The position numbers and the translations under genes were made by a program. Shown one piece after another: positions 36,927 through 46,220 of a stretch of DNA of 64,000 nt. The DNA is from JBOGFI01 sp050743365. Lineage in GTDB: Bacteria; Actinomycetota; Acidimicrobiia; IMCC26256; JACDBD01. The stretch's first letter is position 1; each line of letters opens with the position of its first letter. The notes beneath the pieces are model-generated. The model was not told where the DNA came from, ran no database searches, and was given only the letters and a program-made list of their open reading frames with translations. The stretch lies in contig JBOGFI010000050.1 of the NCBI GenBank assembly GCA_050743365.1, positions 23,501-87,500 of the forward strand, written 5' to 3'.

Positions 36927-37751
36927 ATGGGCCGGCTCGAGGGCAAGGTCGCGCTCGTCACCGGCGGCGGCGCCGGGCTGGGCGAGGCGATCGCACACCG
37001 GTATCACGGCGAGGGCGCGTCGGTGATCGTCAACGACCTCGACCCGGGGGCCGCCGAGCGGGTGGCGAAGGAGGTCGACGGGGTCGAGCACGCCGCGGAC
37101 GTGTCCGACCCCGGCGCGGTACGCGCCATGTTCGCCGCGGTCGCCGAGCGGTTCGGGCGCCTCGACGTGCTCGTGAACAACGCCGGCATCAGCGGCTACG
37201 AGAACGACCCCGAGGGAATCGAGCGCCGTGCGGGCGTGCTCGGCCAGCAGATGGCCGAGCTCATGGCCGGCGGTCCCGTGCAGACGCATCTCGACCTGAC
37301 CATCGAGACCACCGACGACGACTGGCGGCAGATGATCGCGGTGCACCTCGACGGCACGTTCTTCTGCATCCGCGAGGCGCTCAAGATCATGGGGCCGCAG
37401 CTCTCGGGCTGCATCGTCAACATGGGCTCGATCATGGGGACCGCCGGCGGCGCCGGCGCCGCCGCCTACAGCGCGGCCAAGGCCGGGATCCTCGGGCTGA
37501 CGCGCTCGGTGGCACGCGAGGTCGTGACCCGCAACATCCGCGTCAACGCCATCGCGCCCGGCTGGATCGACACCAACATGACCGCGCCGCTCGGGCCGCT
37601 GCTCCCCCTGATCGCGGCCCAGACGCCGATGGGCCGGCTCGGCGAGCCCGACGACATCGCCTGGGCGGCGGTCTACCTCGCCAGCGACGAGGCCAAGTTC
37701 GTGACCGGGCAGGTGCTCTCGCCCAACGGCGGCTGGCACATGAGCCAGTGA
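36927..37751 (+). CDS. Short-chain dehydrogenase/reductase (SDR)
   Basis: A 274-residue classical SDR. The cofactor loop VTGGGAGLGEAI near residue 12, LVNNAGISG, and the Ser-Tyr-Lys site (NMGSIMG, then YSAAKAG) are all present; VIVNDLDP, with Asp after the second strand, favours NAD(H). An insertion around residues 95-130 enlarges the active-site cover. ATG 36927 has a GAGG site; the TTG at 36918 is less likely. It likely acts on a hydroxyacyl or ketone intermediate. Confidence 0.88.
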   Translation: MGRLEGKVALVTGGGAGLGEAIAHRYHGEGASVIVNDLDPGAAERVAKEVDGVEHAADVSDPGAVRAMFAAVAERFGRLDVLVNNAGISGYENDPEGIERRAGVLGQQMAELMAGGPVQTHLDLTIETTDDDWRQMIAVHLDGTFFCIREALKIMGPQLSGCIVNMGSIMGTAGGAGAAAYSAAKAGILGLTRSVAREVVTRNIRVNAIAPGWIDTNMTAPLGPLLPLIAAQTPMGRLGEPDDIAWAAVYLASDEAKFVTGQVLSPNGGWHMSQ

Positions 37752-37755
37752 GGGC

Positions 37756-38223
37756 TCAGCGCGTGCCCGGGCCGACGCCGATCGGGCACAAGACCTCGCC
37801 CCGCTCCGGCGACCGCGCCGGACGCTCCTGATCGGCGGCGGCCGCAAAGACGCGGTACCCGCCCGGGTCGCGCAATGCCCGCGAGCTCGGCGGCCTTCGC
37901 GAGACGTCGGGCACGCTCAGCTCGTAGGCCAGCTCGGCGGCAGCCGTACGGGCGAGGCCGCGCCAGAAGGCGGCGAGCGCGTCCGAATGGGGACGACCGG
38001 CGGCACGCAGGCGCTCGATCACGGCCGCGCCGTCGCCGTAGCCGAGGTTGCGCTCGAACAACAATGCCTCGTCTCGGTCCTCGACCTCGGCGCGCAGCGT
38101 GACCGACCAGTTGTCCCCGAGCCCGTGATCTTGGTGCGCGACCCGGCCTTGGGCCGTCGCCGCCTCGCGCTCAGAAGGTCGAGGGTCTGGCCCGCGGGCG
38201 TGGGAACCGGACGGATCGACCAT
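37756..38223 (-). CDS. Hypothetical protein
   Basis: A 155-residue soluble protein that I do not recognise. The middle reads WSVTLRAEVEDRDEALLFER and ALAAFWRGLARTAAAELAYE; the end is Arg/Pro/Ser-rich. ATG 38223 is chosen because the frame upstream reads as shadow of the sensor gene. It converges on the SDR gene with only four bases between. Confidence 0.45.
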   Translation of the reverse strand: MVDPSGSHARGPDPRPSEREAATAQGRVAHQDHGLGDNWSVTLRAEVEDRDEALLFERNLGYGDGAAVIERLRAAGRPHSDALAAFWRGLARTAAAELAYELSVPDVSRRPPSSRALRDPGGYRVFAAAADQERPARSPERGEVLCPIGVGPGTR

Positions 38224-38310
38224 TTGCGTGCGATACCCCCGTGTGGCCGCGGCTACACATGACCATCCAACCGCTGGTGGGGCAAGATATCCCGATCCGA
38301 TGAGGCGACC

Positions 38311-41300
38311 GTGCTGAGGCGACGCAGGCCAGAGCGCGGCGACGGGCAGGGCTCGGCCGACGTCCGTCGCGCGGCACTCGAGCACGGCCTCGAGCTCGCG
38401 CTCGAGGCAGGCCAGATGGGTGTGTGGTCGTGGGACCCTCGCACCGGCGCCGTGCACTGGTCGGAGTCGATGGAGCGGCTGTTCGGGCTCGCGCCCGGCA
38501 CGTTCGACGGCACACTCGAGGCTTCCTTCGACTTCGTGCACCCCGACGACCGGCAGACCGTGAGCGAGCGGATGGCGCGGGCGCTACCGGGCAGCGATCC
38601 CGGGGGCCTGGAGTACCGGATCCTGAGAGCCGACGGCGCGGTGCGCTGGATCGAGATGCGGAGTCGACACGCCCCCGACGGCTCGGGGGCCTTCGTCGGC
38701 GTCGCCGTCGACGTGACCCAGCGGCGGGAGGCCGAGGACGAGCTGCGCAACCGCGAGGCCGCGGCCCGCCTGGCGCTGGACGCGGGCCGGATGGGGTCGT
38801 GGCGCTGGGACCGTGAAACGAACGACGTGCTCTGGTCACCCGAGCTCGAGCGGCTCTTCGGGCTCGAGCCGGGCTCGTTCCCGGCGACCTTCGACGCCTT
38901 CCTCGAACGCGTCCACCCCGACGACCGCGAGCGCGTGCTCGGCGTCATCCGCAGCGCGGTGGAGGAGGGCGGCCACATCGCGACGGAGCACCGCGTCGTC
39001 CTCCCCGACGGCTCGGTGCGCTGGATCGAGGGGCGCGGCTACGCCGTCCCCGGCACCGACGACACGTTGTGGATCGGCGTCGGCATCGACATCACCGAGC
39101 GCAAGCAGGCCGAGACCGAGCGGGCCCGGCTGCACGCCCTCGAGCGCACCGCGCGCGCCAACGCCGAGCACGCCGGCCAGGAGCTGGAGGGGGCCCTGGC
39201 CCGCCTCGACACGCTGCTCGAGCACGCGCCGGTCGGCTTCGGGTTCTACGACACCGAGCTCCGCTTCGTTCGGCTCAACGAGCCCCTCGCCGAGATCCAC
39301 GGGCTCCCGGTCGAGGCGCACATCGGCCGGACCGCGGCGGAGGTGGCACCCCGGCTCTGGGAGCAGGTGCAGCCCGTCTTCTCGCGCGTGCTCGAGACCG
39401 GCGAGGCGGTCGTCGACCACGACGTGACCGGCCAGACGGCCGCGGCCCCGGGCATCGAGCGGCATTGGCTCGTGAGCGTGTACCCCGTGTCCGGCGCCTC
39501 CGGCGAGCGGCTCGGCCTGGGCACGGTCGTGCTCGACATCACGGGACGCAAGCGGGCGGAGCGGGTCGCGCGCCTGGTCGCCCGGGCCAGCGAGGTGTTC
39601 GCGTCGTCGGTCGACCTCGAGGTCACGCTCGACCAGGCCGTGCGGCTGCCGATCCCCGACTTCGCCGACTCCTGCCACCTCTTCCTCCTCGAGCCCGACG
39701 GCAGGGACCGGCGCGTGGCGCTCGCCGACGTCGACCCCGCGCTGGAGTCGCTCTTGGCGGAGACCGACCGCAGGTTCCCGGTCGACCTCGCGGGCGACCT
39801 CCCGATGGCGAAGGCGCTTCGAGAAGGACGCAGCGAGCACATCGAGCACGTCACCGACGCGATGCTGGAAGCCTTCGCGCGCGATGCCGAGCACCTCGCG
39901 CTCCTCCGCCGCCACGGCGTGTCGTCGTCGATCACGACCCCGCTGATGGCGGGCGACCAGAGGGTGGGCGTCCTCGTCCTCACCTACCGGCAAGCGTCGG
40001 GCCGCCGGTACCAGCGGAGCGAGGTGGCGCTGGCCGAGGAGCTGGCGCGCCGGTTCGCGCAGGTCATCGAGTGGGCGAAGCTCTCCGCCGAGGCGGAACG
40101 GGGGCGCGCGCGCCTCGACCTTCTCGCGCGCGCCGGGGAGCTGCTCACCGTCGAGCTCGACGCGACCGCGCGCCTCGAGCGCATGGCCAACGTGGTGGTA
40201 CCGAGCTTCGCCGACGTCGCCATCGTCCATTTGACCCGACTCGACGGCGACCTAGGCCTCGCGCACGTGGCGTTCGCCGACGCCGAGCGACGCGCCCGCT
40301 TCCAGTCGGTCGGCGAATGGCCGCCGCTCGCGATCGATGGCCCGGCCCCCCAGGCCGAGGCGGTCCGCACGGGGCGTCCCGCGCTCCTCACCGAGGTGCC
40401 CGAGGGCCTCGTGGACCAGGTGCTCACCGACCCCCAGCGCGAGTTCGCCCTCAGCCTGGGCATCCGGTCGATCGTCGCCTGCCCGCTTCTCGGGGCCGAC
40501 GGTTCCTTCGGCGCCATCAGCTTCGCGCTCACCGGCCCCGGCCGGCGATACGGCCCCGAGGACGTGCCGCTGGCGGAGGAGCTCGCCCGGCGGGCGGCGT
40601 CGGGGGTCGGGCACGCGCTGCGATTCGAGCAGGAGCACGCGACGGCCGAGACCCTGCAGCGCAGCCTGCTCCCGGAGCGCCTGCCCACCCTGCCCGAGGT
40701 CGAGCTGGCGGCGCGCTACGTGCCCGGCAGCGAGGAGCTCAAGGTCGGCGGCGACTGGTACGACGTGGTGCCGCTCCGGAACGGGCTGGTCATGCTCGCG
40801 ATCGGCGACGTGGTGGGCCACGGCGTGCGGGCCGCGGTGGCGATGGGCAAGATCCGCAACGCCCTTCAGTTCTGCGCGCTGGACGGGCTCGCGCCCGGCG
40901 CGATCCTGAGGCGGCTCAACCAGTACTTCTGTGGCCTCGAGGACGCCGCCATGGCCACGCTCCTCGTGCTGGTGCACGATCGCGCCGACGCGACGCTGCG
41001 GTTCTCGAGCGCCGGGCACCCGCCGCCGCTCCTGCAACGTCCGGGCGAAGCGCTCGAGTACCTCCCCGGGGGACGGGACGCGCCGCTGTGCGCGTCCGAC
41101 ACGTCCCGCTATCCGGAGGTCGAGGCCGAGCTCCCGCCGGGCTCGCTGCTGCTCCTGTACACCGACGGGCTCATCGAACGCCGCCAGGAGTCGCTCGACG
41201 AGGGCTTCCGGCGCCTTGCGGGAGCCGTCGCACGCGCGCCCGAGAAGCTCGACGAGCTCGCCGACCACGTCCTGGCCGAGCTCCTGGGCGGCAGGGGCCC

Positions 41301-41730
41301 CGACGACGACGTGGCCCTGCTCGCGTTCCGGTCGCTCGCCCGGTCCGAGGGCCTGGAGCTTCGCCTACCGGCGCGGCCCCGAGAGCTGGCGGTGCTGCGC
41401 GCCGGGCTCCGGGACTGGCTGGCGCGAGCCGCTGCCGCACCCACCGAAGCAGAAGAGATCACCCTGGCGGTCGACGAGGCCGCGGCCAACGCCGTCGAGC
41501 ACGCGTACGGCCTTGGGGACGGCGACTTCTCGGTCGAGGCGCACCCCGAGGGCGACGACGTGGTGGTCGTGGTGCGCGACTGGGGGGAGTGGCGCGACCG
41601 TGCGCCCCGGGCCGGTGGGCGCGGGGCAGGCCTGATGCGCAGCCTGATGGACGACGTGCAGATCGAGTCCGGCCCCCGCGGCACGGAGGTCCGGATGCGC
41701 CGCCGATTGCGGCGAGAGCGGGGCGGATGA
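38311..41730 (+). CDS. PAS/GAF sensor with SpoIIE-type phosphatase and RsbW-like kinase domains
   Basis: A 1139-residue cytoplasmic signalling protein. Order of domains: three PAS (about 30-145, 150-270, 300-420), two GAF (about 425-570 and 600-745), a PP2C/SpoIIE phosphatase (about 755-985) and a HATPase (about 1005-1135). PP2C metal ligands are visible in GGDWYDV, IGDVVGHG, YTDGLIERR and PDDDVALL. The HATPase N-box is VDEAAANAVEHAYG and a G-rich lid GGRGAGLM follows. No membrane helix is seen. The gene overlaps the STAS gene by four bases, so the pair forms a partner-switching unit: the kinase should phosphorylate and the phosphatase dephosphorylate STAS-type antagonists. Confidence 0.88.
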   Translation: MLRRRRPERGDGQGSADVRRAALEHGLELALEAGQMGVWSWDPRTGAVHWSESMERLFGLAPGTFDGTLEASFDFVHPDDRQTVSERMARALPGSDPGGLEYRILRADGAVRWIEMRSRHAPDGSGAFVGVAVDVTQRREAEDELRNREAAARLALDAGRMGSWRWDRETNDVLWSPELERLFGLEPGSFPATFDAFLERVHPDDRERVLGVIRSAVEEGGHIATEHRVVLPDGSVRWIEGRGYAVPGTDDTLWIGVGIDITERKQAETERARLHALERTARANAEHAGQELEGALARLDTLLEHAPVGFGFYDTELRFVRLNEPLAEIHGLPVEAHIGRTAAEVAPRLWEQVQPVFSRVLETGEAVVDHDVTGQTAAAPGIERHWLVSVYPVSGASGERLGLGTVVLDITGRKRAERVARLVARASEVFASSVDLEVTLDQAVRLPIPDFADSCHLFLLEPDGRDRRVALADVDPALESLLAETDRRFPVDLAGDLPMAKALREGRSEHIEHVTDAMLEAFARDAEHLALLRRHGVSSSITTPLMAGDQRVGVLVLTYRQASGRRYQRSEVALAEELARRFAQVIEWAKLSAEAERGRARLDLLARAGELLTVELDATARLERMANVVVPSFADVAIVHLTRLDGDLGLAHVAFADAERRARFQSVGEWPPLAIDGPAPQAEAVRTGRPALLTEVPEGLVDQVLTDPQREFALSLGIRSIVACPLLGADGSFGAISFALTGPGRRYGPEDVPLAEELARRAASGVGHALRFEQEHATAETLQRSLLPERLPTLPEVELAARYVPGSEELKVGGDWYDVVPLRNGLVMLAIGDVVGHGVRAAVAMGKIRNALQFCALDGLAPGAILRRLNQYFCGLEDAAMATLLVLVHDRADATLRFSSAGHPPPLLQRPGEALEYLPGGRDAPLCASDTSRYPEVEAELPPGSLLLLYTDGLIERRQESLDEGFRRLAGAVARAPEKLDELADHVLAELLGGRGPDDDVALLAFRSLARSEGLELRLPARPRELAVLRAGLRDWLARAAAAPTEAEEITLAVDEAAANAVEHAYGLGDGDFSVEAHPEGDDVVVVVRDWGEWRDRAPRAGGRGAGLMRSLMDDVQIESGPRGTEVRMRRRLRRERGG

Positions 41731-42089
41731 GCCCGATCGGCCAGATCGAGGTCGACCAGCGCGGCTCGGTCCTCGTCGCCGAGATCTCGGGCGAGGTCGA
41801 CCTGTCGAACGTCGGCGAGATGGAGCGTGTCATCGCGCTGTCGGTCGGCCGCGACACGCACGACGTCGTGCTCGACCTCACGCCGACCATGTTCATCGAC
41901 AGCACGGGCGTGCGCATGATCTTCGAGCTCGCCCGGCGGCTCCGCGTGCGCCGTCACCGGCTCCGGCTGGTGGCCGGCGAGGAGACGCTCGTCCACCGCG
42001 TGATCGCCATGACCCAGCTCCACGAGGTCGTGCCGGTGGACGCGAGCCTCGACGCCGCATTCGTCGCGCTCGAGAGCGAAGCGGAGTAG
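41727..42089 (+). CDS. STAS-domain anti-anti-sigma factor
   Basis: A 120-residue SpoIIAA/RsbV-like protein. VAEISGEVDLSNVGEM is the first half of the fold and LDLTPTMFIDSTGVRMIFEL contains the phosphorylatable Ser in the D-S-T-G motif. ATG 41727 overlaps the sensor stop (ATGA). Its phosphorylation state should decide which kinase or sigma partner it binds. Confidence 0.9.
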   Translation: MSPIGQIEVDQRGSVLVAEISGEVDLSNVGEMERVIALSVGRDTHDVVLDLTPTMFIDSTGVRMIFELARRLRVRRHRLRLVAGEETLVHRVIAMTQLHEVVPVDASLDAAFVALESEAE

Positions 42090-42101
42090 CCGCGGCGTCG
42101 A

Positions 42102-43604
42102 CTAGAGCGCGAACTCCACCGCCTCGATCGCCCGGAGGCGGTCGAAGTGCTCGCGCAGCTCGGCGCGCCGGCCGCGGTCCATGGCCAGGTTCACGAGCTC
42201 GTGGGGATCCTCGTCGAGGTCGTACAGCTCGTGGTCGTGGTCGTCGAAGTCGGCGTCGACGTCGAACAACTTGGAGCCTCGGGGCCTCCCCAACAGCCCC
42301 GGGCCCGGGACCCCGCCGCCGACGCCGTAGTAGCGGGCGTACTTGTAGCGCCCGTCGAAGACGCCGCGCAGGGCGTAGCGGGTCTGGTTGACGTTGTCGG
42401 TGTGGGCCGAGTCCTGCGCGAAGAGGACGTAGTCGCGGACCGAGGCGTCCGCGTTGGCGAAGACCGGTGAGAGGTCGACCCCCTTGAGGCTGGGATGGTC
42501 CGCGGGGTCGGCGCCGGCGAGAGCGGCGATCGTCGTGGCGAGGTCGACGTGGTTCCCGAGCGCGGGGGTGCGCGTGCCGGGCGTCGTGACGCCGGGCACC
42601 TTGACGTACAGCGGGACCTTCATGATCTCGTCGTACACGAACGGCCCCTTCGAGCGCAGACCGTGCGAGCCGCACATGTCGCCGTGGTCGGAGGTGAAGA
42701 CGATCGCGGTCTCGTCCCAGGCCCCGGCGTCGTCGAGTGCCCCGAGCACGGCCCCGAGGCTGTCGTCGGCAAGGCGGTGGAGCTTCACGTAGTAGTCGAG
42801 GTGGCGCAGCCAGGCACCCTTGTCGACGGGGTCGATGTAGCCCCACAGGCTGCGCTGCTGGTCCCAGCGCCACTGCCGGTGCGCCTCGGGCTTCGTATGG
42901 AGGTCGTCGTCGAAGTTCGCCGGGAGCTCGGCGAAGATCTCCTCGTAGTCGTCCTCGAACAGCGGCAGCACCTCGTCGTCCTTCCACTGCGCCGCCTGGA
43001 GGAACTCGCGGATGGTCGCGACCTCGTCGGGGTGCTGCTCGCCGTACCAGGGCTGGTCGACGGGGTACCACATGACGTCGTGGGGGTTCACGAGCGCGAC
43101 CGTGAGGAACCAGGGCCGGTCGGTGGAAGCAGCGTTCTCCCGCAACCAGTGCGCGGCGTTGTCGGCGATGATCGGGTCGAAGTGCACCCCGGTGCCGGCC
43201 CAGCCCATGAAGTGGCGGTCGTTGCCCTCCCAGTCGGCGTAGCCGTAGGCGGTCATGTCGGGCGACACCGCGTGGGAGAGGTGCCACTTCCCGATGTACG
43301 AGGAGCGATAGCCGGCACCGCGCAGGATGTGCCCGAGGGTGGGGATCGCGGGGTCGAGCTCCGCGTGCTCCGGCATGATGACGTTGTCGGGCACCCCGTG
43401 CTGAGGCACGTACCGCCCGGTCATGAGGCTCGCCCGCGACGGCGAGCACGGCGACGAGTGCGTGAAGTAGCGGGTGAACTCCAGGCCCTCCTCCATGAGC
43501 CGTTCCCGCCACGGCAGCCGCACCGAGCCCGGCAGCCAGGCGCGCTGGCGCTCCTGGTCGGAGACGACGAGGAGGATGTTGGGCCGTCTGCCGTTGCCGC
43601 TCAT
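42102..43604 (-). CDS. Sulfatase (type I, formylglycine-dependent)
   Basis: A 500-residue sulfatase. RPNILLVVSDQERQRAW is the N-terminal metal site, and SSPCSPSRASLMTGRY contains C-x-P-S-R, where Cys is converted to formylglycine by a maturase. IGKWHLS and FTSDHGDMCGSHGL supply further metal ligands. No signal peptide is seen, so it is cytoplasmic or needs another route. No maturase gene is in the window. The substrate is unknown; choline sulfatases and aryl or alkyl sulfatases are possible. Confidence 0.87.
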   Translation of the reverse strand: MSGNGRRPNILLVVSDQERQRAWLPGSVRLPWRERLMEEGLEFTRYFTHSSPCSPSRASLMTGRYVPQHGVPDNVIMPEHAELDPAIPTLGHILRGAGYRSSYIGKWHLSHAVSPDMTAYGYADWEGNDRHFMGWAGTGVHFDPIIADNAAHWLRENAASTDRPWFLTVALVNPHDVMWYPVDQPWYGEQHPDEVATIREFLQAAQWKDDEVLPLFEDDYEEIFAELPANFDDDLHTKPEAHRQWRWDQQRSLWGYIDPVDKGAWLRHLDYYVKLHRLADDSLGAVLGALDDAGAWDETAIVFTSDHGDMCGSHGLRSKGPFVYDEIMKVPLYVKVPGVTTPGTRTPALGNHVDLATTIAALAGADPADHPSLKGVDLSPVFANADASVRDYVLFAQDSAHTDNVNQTRYALRGVFDGRYKYARYYGVGGGVPGPGLLGRPRGSKLFDVDADFDDHDHELYDLDEDPHELVNLAMDRGRRAELREHFDRLRAIEAVEFAL

Positions 43605-43616
43605 CGTGCTCTCACC

Positions 43617-44393
43617 TCAGCGAGCCTGCCAGCGGGGCTCGCGTCCTTCGCGGGCGGCGGCCAGACCCTCGGCGGCGTCCTCGGTGGCGGCGGCGACCCG
43701 CCGCATGGTCTCGCCGAAGCGCACCGCCTCGACCCACGGCAGCTGCCGGCCCCGCGCCGCCATCTCCTTGGTGGCCCGGGCAGCGAGCGGCGCGGCCTGG
43801 AGCAGGCGACCGGCCAGCCGCTGGGCCTCGGCCATCAGCTCGTCGTCGCCGACCACCTTCCAGGCCAGCCCGATCTCCTTGGCCCGGGCGGCGTCGATGC
43901 GGTCACCCGTCAGGAGCAGCTCCATGGCGTTGGCCCAGCCCACCTTGGCCGGCGTGCGGAGGGCGCCGACGATCGTGGGGACACCGAGGCGCACCTCCGG
44001 GAAGCCGAAGGAGGCTGAGTCGCTCGCGACGAGGAAGTCGCAGGCCGACGCGAGGGTGAGCCCGTAGCCGAGGCAGTAGCCGTTGACCGCCGCGATCGTG
44101 GGCTTCCAGACCTCGAGTCCGCTCTCGAACGAGTTGATCGTCGGGATCTCCCAGAACGACCCCGGCCACGTGCCGGCGGCGCCGGCCCCGTCCTTCATGT
44201 CGGCGCCAACGCAGAACGCCCGCCCCGCTCCGGTCACGATCCCGACCCAGGCCTCTTCGTCGTCGCGGAAGCGCTCCCAGGCCGCGTTCATGTCCTGGCG
44301 CAGCTCGCCGTTGATCGCGTTGAGCACCGCGGGGCGGTTGTAGGTGATCGTGGCGACGTGCCCGTCGCGCTCGTAAAGCACCGTCGGGGCCAT
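43617..44393 (-). CDS. Enoyl-CoA hydratase/isomerase family protein
   Basis: A 258-residue crotonase-fold protein: ATITYNRPAVLNAINGELRQD, VTGAGRAFCVGADMKDG (oxyanion loop) and AAVNGYCLGYGLTLASACDF. At the positions of the two catalytic glutamates of classical hydratases it has Ser (ASDSASFGFPEVRLG keeps one Glu). It could therefore be an isomerase or hydrolase instead of a hydratase. It starts 97 bases from a divergent amidohydrolase and is followed by the sulfatase. Confidence 0.85.
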   Translation of the reverse strand: MAPTVLYERDGHVATITYNRPAVLNAINGELRQDMNAAWERFRDDEEAWVGIVTGAGRAFCVGADMKDGAGAAGTWPGSFWEIPTINSFESGLEVWKPTIAAVNGYCLGYGLTLASACDFLVASDSASFGFPEVRLGVPTIVGALRTPAKVGWANAMELLLTGDRIDAARAKEIGLAWKVVGDDELMAEAQRLAGRLLQAAPLAARATKEMAARGRQLPWVEAVRFGETMRRVAAATEDAAEGLAAAREGREPRWQAR

Positions 44394-44458
44394 TGGTCAG
44401 CAGCCAGCCGTCCCGCTCGCCATCGTCACCGCGGCCAGGTACCTTAGGACGAAAATGA

Positions 44459-44468
44459 GAACACGTTC
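44459..44468. promoter_or_regulatory. Short palindrome between divergent genes
   Basis: GAAC (44459-44462) and GTTC (44465-44468) flank two bases. The wider sequence is one base off the AAC-N2-GTT operator type known for the steroid-catabolism repressor KstR of mycobacteria. It lies between the enoyl-CoA hydratase start (44393) and the amidohydrolase start (44490). The site is short, so chance is possible. Confidence 0.4.
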
Positions 44469-44489
44469 CACCATGGCGGGAGAGGGTCC

Positions 44490-46220
44490 ATGCTCGACTA
44501 CCTGATCCGGGGCGGCACCCTGGTCGACGGCACCGGCTCCCCCGGACGCCGAGCCGACGTCGGCGTGCGCGACGGCCGCATCGTCGCCGTGGGCGAGGTG
44601 GACGAGGACACCACCGCGACGATCGACGCCGACGACCTCGTCGTGGCGCCCGGCTTCGTCGACCCGCACACGCACTACGACGCCCAGCTGTTCTGGGACC
44701 CGGCCGCGTCACCGTCGAGCCTCCACGGCGTCACCACGATCATCGCCGGCAACTGCGGCTTCACCCTCGCCCCCCTCGACCCCAACGACGGCGACTACCT
44801 GCGCCGGATGATGGCGAGGGTCGAGGGCATGCCGCTCCCGGCGCTGGAGAACGGCGTGCCCTGGAACTGGAGGACCTTCGGCGACTACCTGGCGCGCCTC
44901 GAGGGCAACCTCGGCGTCAACGCCGGCTTCCTCGTCGGCCACTGCGCGCTCCGCCGCAACGTCATGGGCCCCGACTCGGTCGGCAACGAGGCCACCCCCG
45001 AGCAGGTCGAGCAGATGGCGGGCCTGCTGCACCAGTCGATCGAGGCCGGCGGGCTCGGCTTCTCGACCACCCTTGCCTTCACCCACTCCGACGGCGACGG
45101 GCAGCCGGTGCCGTCGCGCTGGGCGGCCAGGGAAGAGGTGCTGGCGCTGTGCGCCGCCGTCCGCGACCACGAGGGCACCACGCTCGAGTACGTCACCGAC
45201 GGCTGCATGCGCGGCTTCCGCGACGACGAAGTCGAGCTCATGGCCGAGATGACGCTCGCGGCGCGCCGGCCACTCAACTGGAACGTGCTCACGATCGACG
45301 CCAAGGAGCCCGAGCGCTACCGCGCCCAGCTCGCGGCCTGTGAGCACGCGGCGGAGCGGGGTGGGCGGGCGGTGGCGCTGACCATGCCCGTCCTGGTCGA
45401 GATGAACATGAGCTTTCGCAACTACTGCGCGCTGTTCATGCTCCCCGACTGGGGCGCGGTCATGAACCTGCCGGTGCCCGAGCGCATCGAGAAGCTGCGC
45501 GACCCCGAGGTCCGCAAGACGCTGAACGAGCGGGCCCACTCCCCCAAGGCCGGGGTCTTCGTGCGGCTCGCGAGCTGGGGTCGCTACCAGATCGGCGACA
45601 CCTACTCGGCGACCAACGAGGGCCTGAAGGGACGCGTCGTCGCCGACCTCGCGAAGGAACGCGGTCAGGGCACCTTCGACACGCTCCTCGACGTCGTCAT
45701 CGACGACGAGCTACGGACGGTCCTGTGGCCGCTGCCGCCCGACGACGACGATGAGAGCTGGGCGCTGCGCGCCGAGGCGTGGGACCACCCGGCCGTGCTC
45801 ATCGGCGGCTCCGATGCCGGCGCCCACCTCGACCGCATGTGCGGCGCCCCCTACACGACCAGCTTCCTCGCCGACGCCCTCCGCGGGCGACGGCTGGTCT
45901 CGATGGAGCGCGCCGTCCAGCTCATCACCCAGGGGCCCGCCGAGCTGTTCGGGTTGCGCGATCGCGGGCTCGTCCGCGAGGGATACCACGCCGACCTGGT
46001 CGTCTTCGACGCCGACACCGTCGCTACCGGCGACGTGAACCTCGTGCACGACCTCCCGGGCGGCACGGCGCGGCTCTCCGCCGACTCGATCGGGGTCCAC
46101 CACGTGCTCGTCAACGGTCGGGCGACCGTGGTCGACGGCAAGAGCGCCGGCGACCTGCCCGGCGCCGTGCTGCACTCGGGCCGCGACACCCGCACCGTCC
46201 CCGTCCCCGCCGGCGCCTGA
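44490..46220 (+). CDS. N-acyl-D-amino-acid deacylase/D-aminoacylase-like amidohydrolase
   Basis: A 576-residue member of the amidohydrolase superfamily. YLIRGGTLVDGTGSPGRRAD and FVDPHTHYDAQLFWDP give the first beta-sandwich strand and the HxH metal site; IIAGNCGFTLAPL and GGSDAGAHLDRM (metal Asp) complete the barrel. The C-terminal YHADLVVFDADTV is the closing sandwich. These enzymes hydrolyse N-acyl or cyclic amide bonds; the substrate is unknown. It is translationally coupled to the sulfotransferase gene (one-base overlap). Confidence 0.85.
   Translation: MLDYLIRGGTLVDGTGSPGRRADVGVRDGRIVAVGEVDEDTTATIDADDLVVAPGFVDPHTHYDAQLFWDPAASPSSLHGVTTIIAGNCGFTLAPLDPNDGDYLRRMMARVEGMPLPALENGVPWNWRTFGDYLARLEGNLGVNAGFLVGHCALRRNVMGPDSVGNEATPEQVEQMAGLLHQSIEAGGLGFSTTLAFTHSDGDGQPVPSRWAAREEVLALCAAVRDHEGTTLEYVTDGCMRGFRDDEVELMAEMTLAARRPLNWNVLTIDAKEPERYRAQLAACEHAAERGGRAVALTMPVLVEMNMSFRNYCALFMLPDWGAVMNLPVPERIEKLRDPEVRKTLNERAHSPKAGVFVRLASWGRYQIGDTYSATNEGLKGRVVADLAKERGQGTFDTLLDVVIDDELRTVLWPLPPDDDDESWALRAEAWDHPAVLIGGSDAGAHLDRMCGAPYTTSFLADALRGRRLVSMERAVQLITQGPAELFGLRDRGLVREGYHADLVVFDADTVATGDVNLVHDLPGGTARLSADSIGVHHVLVNGRATVVDGKSAGDLPGAVLHSGRDTRTVPVPAGA

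Noticed and set aside
38836..40230. 464-residue reverse-strand open frame
   Set aside because: Antisense of the PAS/GAF sensor; no recognisable domain.
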